From NCBI GenBank assembly GCA_949318235.1, contig OX439128.1, positions 47,147,030 to 47,211,029 on the forward strand: 64,000 nucleotides of DNA, read 5' to 3'. This stretch comes from Ecdyonurus torrentis (Eukaryota > Arthropoda > Insecta > Ephemeroptera > Heptageniidae). Positions 33,507 to 48,472 of the stretch are shown piece after piece. The translations under genes were made by a program, and so were the position numbers. Under the pieces are notes generated by a model, which saw only the letters and a list, made by a program, of their open reading frames with translations, made no database searches and was not told where the DNA came from. Position 1 is the first letter of the stretch; each line of letters begins with the position of its first letter.

Positions 33507-35933
33507 TTGCACAGTAAAATCTCGCATGATTATATAGTAGATTTTTAATTAATCTATTTTCCGTAATTATTTTTGGTAAATATTTAATATAAGATTGAAT
33601 AAGAATAATTTAATCACTTTTATTTTCTAATCACGACCCTGAAAATTAAAAAAAACATCGATTTATTTTTTCTTACTAAAATATCGATGTTAAAAGTTTT
33701 GAGAAAATCGTGATCTCGTAATTCAAGGCTCGTTGCGCACACAAGTCATAAAAATTTGTAGACACGATGATTCTCTAGGCATCAGAGACATCTATATTTT
33801 TTTTCTTCAAGAATAAAATATTGACACATTGATATTAAACTTGATTAACTTATGCAAATGATTTTTTTCGTAATGAATGCATATTTATTTAATGGTACAA
33901 GGTGCTTAATATTAATTAATAATTACTATAAATAAAAGGAAATGCCAATAAAAATTCTTGAAGTTTTGTTGACTTATATATGAAACTAATCATACATACA
34001 CGTCGTAAATAATATTATAATATGCTAATTTTTAAATAACTTTACAATGAATTTTCAGACAAAATATAATAAAACTCAAATTATATGCCATAAAAAAAAA
34101 TGTCGGTGGAAAATGAATATTAATTAATCTTAACCCGGACACAATACATAAAATTTCATGGATACTTAATTTTTTTATGTGTTCTTTCAGATTCGTTCTA
34201 TTACAGTTACGTCATAGTAAAACAATTTAAATTAGTTCTACAGGCAAATGAGTTTTTTTATTATTATTTTTTTTAAGCCTAAAGGTTGATTTTTGCACCT
34301 ATATTTGACCCAACCTCATACTTCCGCTTACTTCTGAATTAAATTTTGACGCCCCGGGATAAAATCGCGTGTTCTTGGCCTTGGTATGAAACAACAACAC
34401 GTCACGTCACTCAAGCACTTCAATACGATTAATTCAACAACTTAAATTATCTCTAATACATTTTTCATTCTCAAAAAAATAATAATTGTAAATTCAAACA
34501 GGACGTAGATGTTATTATTTCCGGATAATAAGAACAAGAATATTTATACTTCTTATCAATAATAATAAAAAAAAAAAAGCTACAGCTTCTGAGTGATTTT
34601 TAATTATCAAAGCAGAAAAGGAAATGCAGGCATTGAATCGCAAAATGTTAAAGTTTACTAGGTAGCTAAAAAAAAATATTATTGCTTAGAAATAATACTA
34701 TGATAATACTGAATGACGTATGATCAAGGTGGCAAATGGCAATAAACACTGTTCAATTTAAATCACCATTTCAACAGATTTCAAATTTGATGTATATAAG
34801 CAAAGTGACGTATGTTATAGAATGTTCATTTAAGCAAAGTTTAGTATGTTATATTTCAGCAACATTTTTGTTATTGTTTTTTTAAACTCTAGACCGTAAC
34901 AAAATAGTATAACATTCAAAACAATTTCGTGGGCATCGAGCCAAATTTGTAAAATATTGGGTTTGTAGGTCATTTAGAAAATTTATAGATTTTTTATTAT
35001 TTATATGGCATTAAATTTTCTTGTATTTGGGCGAGCATTATGGAATAACTTGATTAAAAAAAAACTATTTCTTTGTATTATTTTATATAATATACTGTAT
35101 ATATTTTAGAATAATTATTATAATAATATGTCGTATATTTATACTGTAATTAACGGTAATTAAATTTTAATTTTCACTTGTGATAATATTATATATAAGA
35201 CAATTGACAATTGTGGAAACAATTTTATTATAAAACTTTGACATTGTAAGTATTATTATAATGTTAAAAAACAAAAACATAATTTTTATGATAATTTCAT
35301 ATCACTGGTAATAAACATGCAGCACGTATTAATTTTATACAGCATATATACATAACCAATTGTTTTATATTTGAGATTTAATTTGGTGCAATAAATTTGA
35401 ATTGGCGTTGCTTAAATCATGGTTATACGTTCTCGCGTTCATTTTTTTTTATTTTTTTATTATTCAAGGCTTATGTTAGTGGAGAGTGAACGTAAATTGT
35501 ACTACGTACTAGAGTGCTGAATAAGAAAATATTTTGACCAGTACACTCATAAAATCAAAATTATAATACTTATTATTCATTACACAAATATTTATTGTTT
35601 CTCTCAGAAATGATTGAATAATGCTTAATTAATGTAATAATGGCATGTATGCACCATGAGGTATGCACACTCCCGTGTTTATACAGGATAAAGTAGATTT
35701 TTCATAATATACAAAAAAAAAGTGTCCCTTTTTGTATTAATTTTCCAATATTATTATTATCAGTGAATTCTTATAACGTGATGTTAATTAGATCATACTT
35801 GCTTAAAAATACCTTGCATGCCAAAAAATAATAATAATAAATAAATAAATAAATAAAAAATCAAATCAAATTCATCTATTTGATGATAGTCAACGGGATT
35901 CGATACAAAAATAAATTACATTTTTTTATTTAT

Positions 35934-36255
35934 TTAAAGTTATAGACCACATAAAACAACATGTGCTTTTAATGAATAAACACGGAATGGGATCTTCAAA
36001 ACTGATGACAATTTTTACCAGAATGCGAGAGAGTGAGAAAATACTGTAAAGTATGCAATATGCGTGAGTACTCATGTTTCTGACGCCAAAAACACGCAAA
36101 AATTAGTAAAAAAAATTTGTGCGGGTGGCATAAATTGAAATTTTCTGATCACTGCCACGGAGCTACATTTTGAGACAAACTAAAGCTATTTATGTAAGTC
36201 CCATCATATGTTTGTGATATAAATGCTTATGTTTTCTTCTACTCTATTCCTTTAT
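35934..36255. mobile_element. TTAA MITE, second family, copy 1
   Basis: Left TTAA then AGTTATAGACCACATAAAAC; the body includes ACAATTTTTACCAGAATG, AGTATGCAATATGCGTGAG and ATTTTCTGATCACTGCCACG; the right end is CTATTCCTTTATA. It aligns word by word with the copy at 55617-55955 in the same orientation. The right TTAA is altered. Confidence 0.7.
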
Positions 36256-38764
36256 AAGCCAAATATTATTATAATATTACTCTTTGTACTTTGTACAGCT
36301 TGGTGATATAATTAGGAGATATATCAAACTTGAACATTTCGACATTAAATTAATAAAATAAATAACACAAATATTTCAAATTTAATGTAATTCATAGACT
36401 GTACGGACAAAGAGAAGTTATGTAATTTATGCTGCACTCATGTCATTAGAGCAATGAATCATGCTAATTGGACCAGCATAAATAATGATCATATAAACAA
36501 CGTTATATTTAAGCTATTTAACCAGAGTTATTATGCAGTATAGCTAATATCTAAAAAAAAACTTAACTTCACCATAATAATTTTAAAATTATTTATATTA
36601 TTTATATGCATTGTATTAATAAATACTTACAGAAGTATTATTTTATATATCTTAAAAAATAAAGCAATATGCTAAAAAAAAGTGCTATAAGAAAATTAAT
36701 AATAATATAAATATAATATATATCTGATTAAACAAAAATGAATGACTTATATAATAACTGTGAAAAATGTTTAACAAATTATTGAAATGTGATGTTGTTT
36801 TTTTTAGCTATATTATGATTTAAATTTTATTAAATATTATAAGAATAAATTCCTAATAATAATAATATGATGACTAAAACTATTTAATGAAATATATTGT
36901 ATTTTCCTTTATAAATATTTGTGTACTCAATTTGTAGCATTTCATATTATTATGATCAATTTGATCAATATAGAAACTGAAACTGAAAACTGCAATGAAA
37001 ATTATGTTGTAAAATACACAAATATTGTTGAAAATATAATGTACACGTATTTATTATTGTCCGTGTGGTAACACAATTCAAACAGATATTATTATTTGTT
37101 TGCTACTTGCATTTTTTTTTTTTTTTTTTTTTTTTTCTAATATCAAGAAGTAATTAAATTTATAACTTTATAGTTCAGTTTTATTTATTTTTTATTTTAT
37201 TTTTTAATCATATTCTTAAATGTGTTTGAAAAAAAAAATAATAATATAGGTACCTAAAACAAGGTGTTCAAGGTCAAGGCAAGTCGGTGACCCGTCACTA
37301 TTTTATCTCGCGGGCTCCACGCACAATGAAATTTACATCTTTGTTTTGTCACAAGGCCACCAAAGAAACATGATTCACTTTTCTCACTCTAAACTTGAGA
37401 AATAAGGCTTAAATTTATTACATAAAACATAAAATATTTAAAATATTATTTCATCATTAAAATCGATATGATCAGTTTTTCTTAGATTTTTGGAATTATT
37501 ATTCTAAAGCTATATTTTAAATAATAACAATGGATTGTGTAAATTTATCCAGAATTATTTTTAAAACATAGCACGCAATGCGTGCCCTCCACACATTTCA
37601 AATTTTTGGATAATTTTTTTGACATATAAATTATTTCGTCAAAACATTTTTTTTATGCGAGAAATTTAAAATTGTTTTTAGACAAAATTAGCGAGAGGGA
37701 GAAACAAGGCTTTCCGCCAATTAATTTTGTCATTTTAAAAGTTCGAAAAACAACAAATAAAAAATAAAGATATTTTTTTCTTTAAACCAAATTAGTTCAG
37801 TTCAGACTATCTTAAGACTGGAAGTCAGATACTTCAGCGTCGAAACAAAAGTTGTAAATGCAGATTTTTTATTCAGTGATACTTTATAGGATAATAAAAC
37901 TGCAAATATGTTAACCAAACAAAAAAAAAAAAAAAAAAAAAAAAATGTGGGTATACCATGCAATTTTTTGAAATTTTAATCAATTTACAGCTATAAAATC
38001 CCAAGTTAATTTCAATAAATTTTGGAATCCCGCATCTGTCGGGTCGTGATATTTTTATCATTGACTTTCAAATGAAATCAACAAAGCAGGGGTGTCAACT
38101 TTTCACTTTCAGAGCTACAACAAGCCTATTAACTACAACCCTTAATAGTAATAGATAAAACTATAAAATATGGAGCACCATTAAATTAGTCTCCTCCACG
38201 TATACAATTTAGATGATGTAAGATTTTAATATGACTCTAGATAATATTATGTATTCTACGTACTAGTAATTATTTAACATTAAATGACTCATAAGTTTTT
38301 TTATTATGTACAGTACAAAGTTTATTATAAGGTCTGATTTGTGTGATAATATATATGTAAAAGTGAGAGAGGAAAACCTAAAAAAACTGGAACTTAATAC
38401 GTAGGTAGAATTGACAATTTCTGCTACCCAAGAACTCTGGCTCTATACCAACAATAATATTATATATTAAGATCTATAAATAATAAAAATAATTTCAAGA
38501 CACTCTTATAAATTATAATAATATTGCTGACGTATAAGAAAATTAACTTAACATTATTATAATTTTGTATATATGTAATTGAGGGTTCTCATAAGATAAT
38601 TCATAGCAAATTAGGCATAATTTTTAAACTGTTGCTTCAGACTATACTCCCTCATCGTAGTAAAAATGTTCAAAAGTATTTACAATTAACGTAATGGATG
38701 TAAATTGACGTATTGTATCAACAATAAAAGTACAGTACGTCTTCTCGCGTAGAACATTATATCT

Positions 38765-39147
<383 letters not shown>

Positions 39148-39251
39148 TTGTGTTTGTGTATTTGCTTGCCATATTGTGTTATCGTGCTACACCCATCCCA
39201 GTTCCCAGTACAGACATTGTCTTATCGACAGGTAAGAACTTTCCAATTAAT

Positions 39252-39335
39252 GGAAAAACACACACGAGCCAGCCACGGCCTAAGTACACAGCCCGGCATT
39301 CGCCATGACAGCCTAGAGAAACAGTGGAAACATAA
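39252..39335. repeat. SINE-like fragment (CAGCC-GGCATT-GCCAT type)
   Basis: GAGCCAGCCACGGCCTAAGT, ACACAGCCCGGCATTCGCCA, TGACAGCCTAGAGAAACAGT. The core recurs at 1165-1222. The GC content is high for this region. Resembles widespread arthropod interspersed repeats, but the family is not identified. Confidence 0.45.
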
Positions 39336-39871
39336 TATGTGCCCCATTATGACAGAGTTTACAAGTCTTTTATCAAAACTACTATTACTACTATTATTAT
39401 TTTTGTACTATTATTGATTATTCAAATTATTATTATTATTTTGTAAGAAGGAAATAGTGCATGGCTTATATGTATTATACAGGTACGCTTATAGAATGTT
39501 CTTTTATTGTTTGCTCCATTACTATTATTAAAAAAAATGTTATCTTTCAATGCTAAAGAAATACTTTATTTTGAGATCTGGAATCGATGGCGCCATACTA
39601 AATATTATTATTTTTAACATTAACACCAACCAATCATTTTGAAACTAAAACAGTGGTTCCAAGGAATTTTCATTATGTACTTGACCTACACTACTTTATT
39701 TCACAGATCTCGTTTGTATATTATAGTATTATAGTCATCGTCGATATATAGAAAGAAAAATATAATGTTTTGATCGAAGAGAATAAATTAAATTTAGGAC
39801 CTTGTTATTAAAAAAATATATATTAAAAAATGAAAAATATTATTCGAATAACTTGTTTGAGATGTTCTATA

Positions 39872-39874
<3 letters not shown>

Positions 39875-39933
<59 letters not shown>
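39875..39933. repeat. (GA)n microsatellite
   Basis: Perfect GA repeats of about 58 bp. Confidence 0.95.
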
Positions 39934-39935
<2 letters not shown>

Positions 39936-40635
39936 AAAAAAATCACATTGAGTTAAAAGTAACCAAATTATAAAGGACTCATTTATATTATTATGCAATA
40001 TATTATATTATTTTCAAATTAAAATGGCATGCTCTATTTAAGTTGCAAATAAAATATATGAGATCTACGTCCTCCAATTTTTTTGTCTATACATAAATTA
40101 TTATATTTAATATGAAATAATATTTTCCAATTGGGAAATTCCTTTCCATTTCACCTGTATATTATAAAAACTTGAAACGCTTTTTTTTTATTATATACAG
40201 TATTATAGAACTGCATTTTTTAAAAAGATATACTATATGACCAACTGAATATATGAAGCAATATGTATAATTATTATTTTAAGAGTTATAGATATATTAA
40301 CTATAAACAAATATGGTAAAACTTTCATCATAGGACAAACGAAAATTTATTATAATTGAATAAGACTAACAAGGAAAGAAATTAAAAAGAAGTTTTTCTT
40401 TAAATTATGAGCGTATGTGAAAAAAAAGGTGTATGTATGATTGTGTGTGTGTGTGTGTATGAGGGAATTTTGCGGTTGTGTGTAAGGTTGCATAATCTAG
40501 TTTTTTTATTATTATTATTTTATGTGCATAGGACGACCGGTTCAAAGTGTGATTCCTTTACATAGCAGCAGTAACAGTAACGGCAAAATGTGAGAGTGAA
40601 AGTATAACTGGCTAGAATATATACCTTACTTACTT

Positions 40636-40637
<2 letters not shown>

Positions 40638-40717
<80 letters not shown>

Positions 40718-40718
40718 A
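40638..40718. repeat. (CT)n microsatellite
   Basis: CT repeats of about 80 bp with one interruption near the right end. Confidence 0.95.
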
Positions 40719-42084
40719 TACTTGCTCCAGTTTGTAACGTGTTAAAACAAAAAAATTAATAATGTATAAAGTGGAGGAGGTGGTTCAAATAATAATAAAT
40801 AATAAAAAAAATAATTTATGAAAAATAAAAAATACGTCAGAGGGTGTTTGCATTATGATATAAAATACCAAATAGATTATTTACTATTAAGGAAAATTAT
40901 AACATATAATATATTGCCTACGTGCTAAATAGAAAACTAGAGTAAATCTCCTATTGAAGATAAAAATTCCAACAAGTTAAGATTCAATGTCAAATTGCAT
41001 AATATTGTGTCGTCATGTAATAATAAACATCTTGTCTGGACCTTAACATTTTTTCGTCTAGCAAGTTTTTAATTTATGTAAATATATTCATAAATAATTA
41101 TATGTTTTCAGGAAATGCCTTTTCCTAATATTAAAAATATATGGCATACACTTACATTATATTCATTGTCATATTGTGTATTACATATATTATAAACTTA
41201 TTTAATTCTTAAAAGTGTATTTCTAATTTTACTTTTAATGAATCAAATATGGTCCTATCCTGTATTATTATACAGACTAATATAGCATTAGAACAATTCT
41301 TCTTGAAGTGCGTTTGAAAATGAAAGTTAACAAAAATTATGATTTTTCAGTGAATCATATAATGTATATGAATCGAATCATGAGTCTAGTGTATAGGTGA
41401 AGCAAGGAATATAAATGTCAGAGTATAGAATCATATGGAGATCAATCACTTGGTCAAAGAGAAAAAAACTGTTAGCTTACTCTGAGACTGAGAGGTGTAA
41501 ATATCGTCAAAATATGTAAGTTTTTACAAAACAAAAAAAAAACAAAAAATGGTATGTATACTAGCACTTACACTTCTTTATTATTGTTAGTTGCAGTATA
41601 AAAATTTGACATTTTCATTGCTGTACGTGATTAAATTGTATCTAAAATGAAGTAATTTATAAATTAAATGTTATCATTTTATATATATATATCACTTTTT
41701 TATAGTTAAACTCATGTTCGATGACCCCTCCCCCTTCTTACGTATTCATAAGTACATATTTATTAAAATTAATAAAATTTATGATAATATTATGACGTAA
41801 TAGACACATGATTATTATTTGTATATCAATGATTGTATTTTATATAATAATCAAGTTTAACCTCCACTTTAATCAATCACACAAATAGCATAACTTGATT
41901 CAATGTTAAATATTCATTTCCTAGATTATTACTGTGTGGAATATAATTATGTATTTATTTTACATTTATATACAATGTATTTTGTATGCAATTTTTATTT
42001 TAAAATAAGTAATTTAGAAACAATCAGTTTACAAGAATGAAATCACTTTTTAAGGAAATGAAATTTAATGTGCCAATAATATAG

Positions 42085-42088
<4 letters not shown>

Positions 42089-42166
<78 letters not shown>
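42089..42166. repeat. (AT)n microsatellite
   Basis: Perfect AT repeats of about 77 bp, able to form a cruciform. Confidence 0.95.
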
Positions 42167-42169
<3 letters not shown>

Positions 42170-43382
42170 AGAGTAATTGATATTATAGTAAATATTTACA
42201 TGATTTGAAAGGTTTTGTTTTGTTTTTCGACCTTGCAATTAGCATGTATATACCTATAAGAAAAAAGCCCTTCATATATATACATATATATAATATAAAT
42301 TGCAAACAACTTTACTTTTGATTAACGTAGGTGATACTGAAAAAAAAATGACACAACAGTAAAAAAAAAATGAGACTACTATAAAAAGTAAATAATAATA
42401 AATTATTTTTACATCACTTTTTTCATTATATACTTTTATGTATATTAAAAGCCTACAGCTTATAATTAAATTAAGAAACGATATAATCTATAATAAATTT
42501 TCTTTACACTCAATATCAATATATATGTTTTTTTTATTATTATATTTCAAATGTGTTTTATTAGTATTATTTTTTTAACGCAATAATTTAAAATATTTGC
42601 AATAAATTCAATAATGGTGATAAAAATATTAAAGGTAAAAATCATTAAGGTAATAAGGTCAGTATATTATAATATGAAGGTTTATAAAAAAATAAAATAT
42701 ATTATATATGTATTTTTTAATATATTTTAAAAACAAATTATATTATATATATATACAGTTATATAGCGCCGGCGCTGGATATGTTATACTATAGCATTAT
42801 AAAGGTATATTATATTATAATGTTAAAAAATGTTATATTATTGACTGTGGGTCAGGGACACATTATTGGTCCGCTGAACTGTATGCAATATGAGGGCGTG
42901 GCACAATATATAATAAAAAAGGAAAGAAAAAAAAATCAGAAAGGAGGCAAGTTAAAGGCAAAGGCAGCAACAGTTTTGAGTTGTCTTTCGTGGTATATTT
43001 TTGTTGTTAAGATTTTTTTTTTCTTTTTTTTTTTTAGTGCTCTTGTGGCTATTTTTTAACTGGCTTCTGTATATACCTTGTCCTTATGCATGCAGATCGT
43101 CGATATAGACACTCACTCACTTTCTCCCTCTCTTTAATAATACTTTAATACTTCTTACTCTCTTACCAGTTATACATATATACAACATATTGCGAACCAA
43201 TTATCAAATCCCCACTGTGTCAAGTTAAAACATTCGATATTATTCATCTGAAACGTTAACATCTCAAAACTTATGTATCTTGATCTTTTCAATTTGGAAG
43301 TATCAAATAAACATTATATTATAATTATTTCGTGACAAACAACAAAAACTTAGTGCCTCGTTTGAGTGTGTGTATGTGTGTG

Positions 43383-43413
<31 letters not shown>

Positions 43414-43430
43414 TTAAAAAAAATACGGAC

Positions 43431-44114
43431 ATGATGTATTATCGTGATATTTTTAACTTTCTTCTACTACTTTTACTGGTGAGTAATCATTAAAAAAAAT
43501 TTCTTTCTTTATTATGCAAACATGAACTTATAAAGCTGTTTTTTTTTTTTTTTTTTTTTTTTTAACTTTACTTTTTATAATATGTTCTATTGTTCTTTAA
43601 AACAATTTTTTTTCAATTGTTTCAGATATGTAACTATGGTTCATGTCTCATAGTGGGGGCTCCAAGTAAATTGACATTAACAACAGGAGCAGAGGGGATT
43701 AAATCATCAAAATTGTTGGTGATTATTACTCATCCCCCTCCACCTGCACCATTGATTACACCTGCAGGAGTTGCACATTTATTTGCATCTCATTCTGTAC
43801 CTACAGCTGTATCAACGAGTTCACTTCAAACTATACATAATTCTGATCCAATAGTACCCTCTGTAACACATACAGTTACTCAAATTAATCATCCAGTATC
43901 GATATCGACACAACATCATCATGCAATCCCTCATCCAGCATCTACTGTAAATGGACATTCACTTGGATACGGTGCAACAGCTACACATATTCATACTTTT
44001 CATAGTTTTGATGTTCCACATGAAAATATTTATACAGTTCATGTAGGAGGTTTTGGAGTTGGACTTCATATTGGTGGCCATGGACATGGTCATGGATATT
44101 TTGCTGTTTTGTGA
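43431..44114 (+). CDS. Secreted His-rich protein
   Basis: Exon 43431-43478 (16 codons, MMYYRDIFNFLLLLLL), a short 147 bp phase-0 intron (donor CTG|GTGAGT), exon 43626-44114; 178 residues. The signal peptide runs to about residue 23 (ICNYGSC). The mature part has IITHPPPPAPLITPAGVAHL, Ser/Thr/Val-rich repeats with His (VTHTVTQINHPVSI, STQHHHAIPHP, THIHTFHSF) and a His/Gly C-terminus (HIGGHGHGHGYF). Histidines may bind metal or take part in cross-linking of an extracellular matrix; this is inference. The upstream (TA)n at 43390-43413 and TATTTAAA could serve as TATA region. Poly-A signal AATAAA at 44250. No KR-Gly motif. Confidence 0.78.
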
Positions 44115-47100
44115 TATTATTGTTATTTATAATTTATTTATAATATATTATTGTAATTATTTATATAATATAGTGTTAACAATTAATTTAAAATATATAT
44201 ATATAGACATTTTAAGTAGTGCGTGTGTAATATACTAGTGTTAAATTATAATAAAATTAAGAACTTTTATATGCGAAGTATTTTAGAGTAGTTTAACTTG
44301 TTGTTCAACTATCATATTATCGTAATATAAAATCTTTATTATGAAATTATCTCTATTGGCAATATACCAAACCAGATGATCAAGGTAATATAAAGTTTAC
44401 ATAAAAACTCAAGCGTAGTATTATTAAAACACGTATAGATGATACGTATACCATATATATGAGATAATATGTTTGATAACAAATATTTGGGAATATATTA
44501 AATTTAATATCGTCACTTGGAAACATGGGTGTGAAGTCTTTACAAGCTACTTTTTACATGTTACCTGTCAAATTATATTTAAATAATAATAATAAATAAA
44601 AATATGATGACTGATGTCTAAAGAGTGATGAATTTTTGATACATGTTTATCCATTTTCTTTCTTTGTTTTTGTTTATATTTAAAATATTATACTCAAATG
44701 TGAATTTACTTTTTTTTTTATTACTTGTCTTTAAAATTGTTTAGAAGTAAATGTTTTAATTTTGTTTAATTAATTTGATTTATGTACGTGTGTATTTTTT
44801 CCTTCTTCGTATACAGAAAAACACAATTCAAATTAGTTTTAAATTCGTTTTAATGCAATATAAAAAAATTGACAAATTGAAACTTAGAGAAATAATAAAA
44901 AATATACATACTAACTGTGTATATACTTCGTCGAAACAAGTGCTTGGTTTGGTTACTATTTCCAATAGAGAGTGTTTTAATTTTTTTTCCCCATCATTTT
45001 CATGTATTACTTACACAAGTTGTTAGAACTGCTCTATTTCTTCGTAAAGTTCTGCTAATAAAAAAAAAGATAGTCGTTTCTTTTAAAAATGTGTGATTTT
45101 TTGCCTGGGTGCGGTTCCCCCACTTTGGTTACATACAGTATTATACTACACAACTTAATATCTCAGCTGACCACTTTCACTAACGCCTGGCAGGTTAGGT
45201 GACTCTCAATACAATAATGTATAACGGGTTGCATACTCATCACGGCGCTCTTTATTTCCGCTTGCTGTGCACAAAGAGATCAACAGATTGAATATGACAG
45301 ATATGTAACACTTATTCATTGAGGAGAAAGTTTTTTTTTTATATTATTATTATTTGATTTTTATCAATGAATGTATGTAGAGCAATTACTTAAGGCTATG
45401 TATTTAAATATTATTAACTGTCAATTAGATTTATTTCTTACTATAGAGAGGATACCATATTTTTTATATTTTATTTATTTTCAATATAACAACTTCAACC
45501 GTTAAAAATAATTCTAATAATTAAAACTTATTTTAAAAATTATATGCTATGAAAAGTGGTTAACATTTTCATTAAGTAATTAAGTTGATTTGTTAAAAAA
45601 AAATGGGTTGGAAATTTTAAATGTTAAAATTTATTATTGTAAAAGTTACAAGCAGTAGCACAGAATTAATATTACTTTGACGTAAAAGTAAATATACAAC
45701 TATATTTAATTATTCTTAACGTAGTTATTATTTTTAATAATTATATTTGTTTCTCAAGTGCTGTTAAATTTAACCAAAGAAACCATTAATTTTACACCTA
45801 GTTCTCTCTACTATTTAGTTTAAGTTATATTAATTAAAATTAAATAGAAAACAAAAACTGAAGAATATCAGATTTAAAATACATTTATTCATATTTTTCT
45901 CTTCTAATCATACACAGATAATTTATTACTTTATTCTTGGCAATATAGAATAAAATAATAAGAAATGAGAGCCAGTATAAACTATAAAGAAAATGCACTG
46001 TTATTGATAGATATTGCATACATAATATATATAATTAATGTTAAAATTATGATACTACAGACAGCAAATTACAATATATGCGTTCAGATTTATTATTTTA
46101 ACAACTTGATGCAATAATGGATAATTTTTTTAAAACTAAAGAAACCTCTTTTTTTTTTCTTTTTTTTTTCTGTACAAAGTATACAAATTAGCTCGACAGA
46201 GGTATTATTACTTGGATTTGTTGTAGCACAATGTACTGCATATATGTATAGTAAGTGTGGGGGCTAAAGTAAAGTAATTTAACACGTTTGTTATTCAATA
46301 CCCTCGAGTACTGGGATATGCAGATGAAAAGAATCCTGTTAATTAGAAAACTTGTAGTAACATACAATATCAAGAAAAAAGAGAGAAAAAAATCAAAATC
46401 TTGGTTGCAACAAGGAAATGGTAAAAAAATAACTTTAATAATGTTGATTTCTAAATCACCACACCCTCAGTAAGTAAGATGATAATACTTTTAAATATTA
46501 CTGATTTTAAACTTAATTGGGACATTAATTGTAATTGTACAAATGTTTTGATGGAATCATCAAATTAAGTACCAATTAAGTTACGTACGTTATATAGCGT
46601 TAAAAATTGCACTTTTATTCAAGTGTAAGAAAAAGACTTAACCATTTTGATAAATTATGATAGAATTTTACTTTTTTTTTCTTTTTTTTTTTCTTAATAT
46701 TTTTTACTATTGAAATTTTTTTTATGAAAATTTTTAGCTAAATTATCATATTCAACATTTATTCTCAGCTCCTATTAAATTTACTTTAAATTTATCATAA
46801 AATCTTGGTATATACCTGATTTATTGTAAAATAATTGCATAATGTAAGGAAAAGATAAAACCATATTGCCCTATATACAAGTATAATAAAATTTGATTAC
46901 ATTATAATGTGTTTATATCTATAATCAAAAGCAAGCATACATGCGCTTATTTCAGTCTAAAAATAGTTTATTATTATTATCGTGATATTATCATTACTAA
47001 ATGATGACAGGAAATGTGAGTTTGCCGTGATATCTCAGAACTTATGCAAGCATGAAAATTATCATAATTAATTCACATTAATTATTTTTAAAGGCTTTCA

Positions 47101-47222
47101 TATACATAAGGTATTTGACTGCTTCAATGTGTCGTCCTAATTTCAGCATTTTTTTTTTTTTTTTTTTTTTTACCAAATATTGTTTCACGTTTAGAGAACT
47201 TTTCAAAGTACTTAAAAAAAAG

Positions 47223-47531
47223 TATAGAGTGGTTTCATTCATGTTAAAGTCGACGCCACATGTGAGCACTAAATAACATAGGCCAGTATTGGATAATGAC
47301 TCATTTTGCCAGTTTAAAAATACTTCGCATTATTTTTGAGAGCATTGATGCTGTTAACAGGTTGAATTAGTTTTTTAAGTATGCAAGAAACATAATAATA
47401 ACCAAAAAATAGCTAATTTTTCAAATAAAGTAGACAAAAACTACGTTTGTTCTATGCTGAGCAATGTTATTCATTGCTCAAGAAGAGCATCGAAAAGCAT
47501 TCAGAATGACGTCATGTGCATACACCCTATA
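47223..47531. mobile_element. TA-type MITE family, copy D (inverted)
   Basis: Starts TATAGAGTGGTTTCATTCAT then TTAAAGTCGACGCC, contains CTATGCTGAGCAATGTTATT and ends GACGTCATGTGCATACACCC plus TATA. The best match to copy A, in opposite orientation (CAAGAAGAGCATCGAAAAGC also pairs with it). Confidence 0.8.
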
Positions 47532-47742
47532 ATATATAGAAATATATTGATTATTGACAGTATCTATTTAAATTTCAAAGTGGGATTATGCTTTCTCAGG
47601 ACTCTTTGGTTTTCAAAGTTTTTTTTTAATGTAATTTTATGTTATAATAAAAAGTGTTTTTATTCCCGGATTTTGAAACATGTTTGCTACTTAAAATTTA
47701 GATACTTAAAATAGTTGAAATAAAAAGAAATTTTTTGACAAA

Positions 47743-47744
<2 letters not shown>

Positions 47745-47791
<47 letters not shown>

Positions 47792-47925
47792 TGCCTTGTT
47801 AACAATAAACTGTTTCTAATTGGAATTGTTAATTATTTGATCAAATTAGCATGCATATGGAGCTCACTTAACAATTCCAATTAGAAAAAGCTTATTGTGA
47901 ATAAGGCAAGAGAGAGAGAGATTTT
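47745..47925. mobile_element. Foldback element bordered by GA repeats
   Basis: Between (GA)n at 47745-47789 and a short (GA)n at 47909-47920 lies an inverted repeat: TGCCTTGTTAACAATAAACT ... TTTCTAATTGGAATTGTTAA faces TTAACAATTCCAATTAGAAA ... ATAAGGCA. Arms are about 41 bp around a 35 bp centre. Confidence 0.7.
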
Positions 47926-48420
47926 ATTTTATTTCTAGTATTTAGTGTTTTAATTATTTAGTTTTAGTAATAAATTAATTACACAATATAAAAAAATGCA
48001 ATATTCCATAATAAACATTTTTAGCACCAAACCTCACTTAGCACATTTTACTTCTTCAAAGTTAAATTAATCATCATAATTTTTAAAAACACCTTTAAAA
48101 ATGAAAGTACTCGTCTAATTTTAACAATACACAATGCATAAAACATTATTTATGTAACTATCGCATTTTCGATTCCAAAATTTTGCTTTATAGAATGTTT
48201 AGCTTCGTATTTCTATAATAATGTAAAATTATATGAGAGCTGACCACGATGTTGCAATGACATGTCACGAGAATTAACCTCAAGAAAGTGTCAACTTATG
48301 TGGGAAAAACAAAAACTACTCGCGAAATTAGTATAGAGAATAACAAGGGAAGCTTTTGTTATCCCTCCCATATTGTCATCAATTTGAACAATTAGCATAT
48401 TGTCACCTGAGACTACTGCA

Positions 48421-48428
48421 TATAAATA
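48421..48428 (+). promoter_or_regulatory. TATA box (TATAAATA)
   Basis: TATAAATA 52 bp before the start codon of the YGG-repeat gene. Confidence 0.7.
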
Positions 48429-48472
48429 GTCGTAAGCATGCGAGCAGAACATCACTAGCAAACTAAACAAGC

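Larger units (their letters stand above)
44115..48420. other. Non-coding region between His-rich and YGG genes
   Basis: No gene found. It includes TA-type MITE copy D, a (GA)n array, a foldback element edged by GA repeats, and a GC-richer block at 45100-45280 with no open frame. Confidence 0.55.

Noticed and set aside
42768..43059. Frame near GCGCCGGCGC with LKNVILLTVGQGHIIGPLNC
   Set aside because: No start context, splice signals or family resemblance; may be upstream promoter DNA of the His-rich gene.
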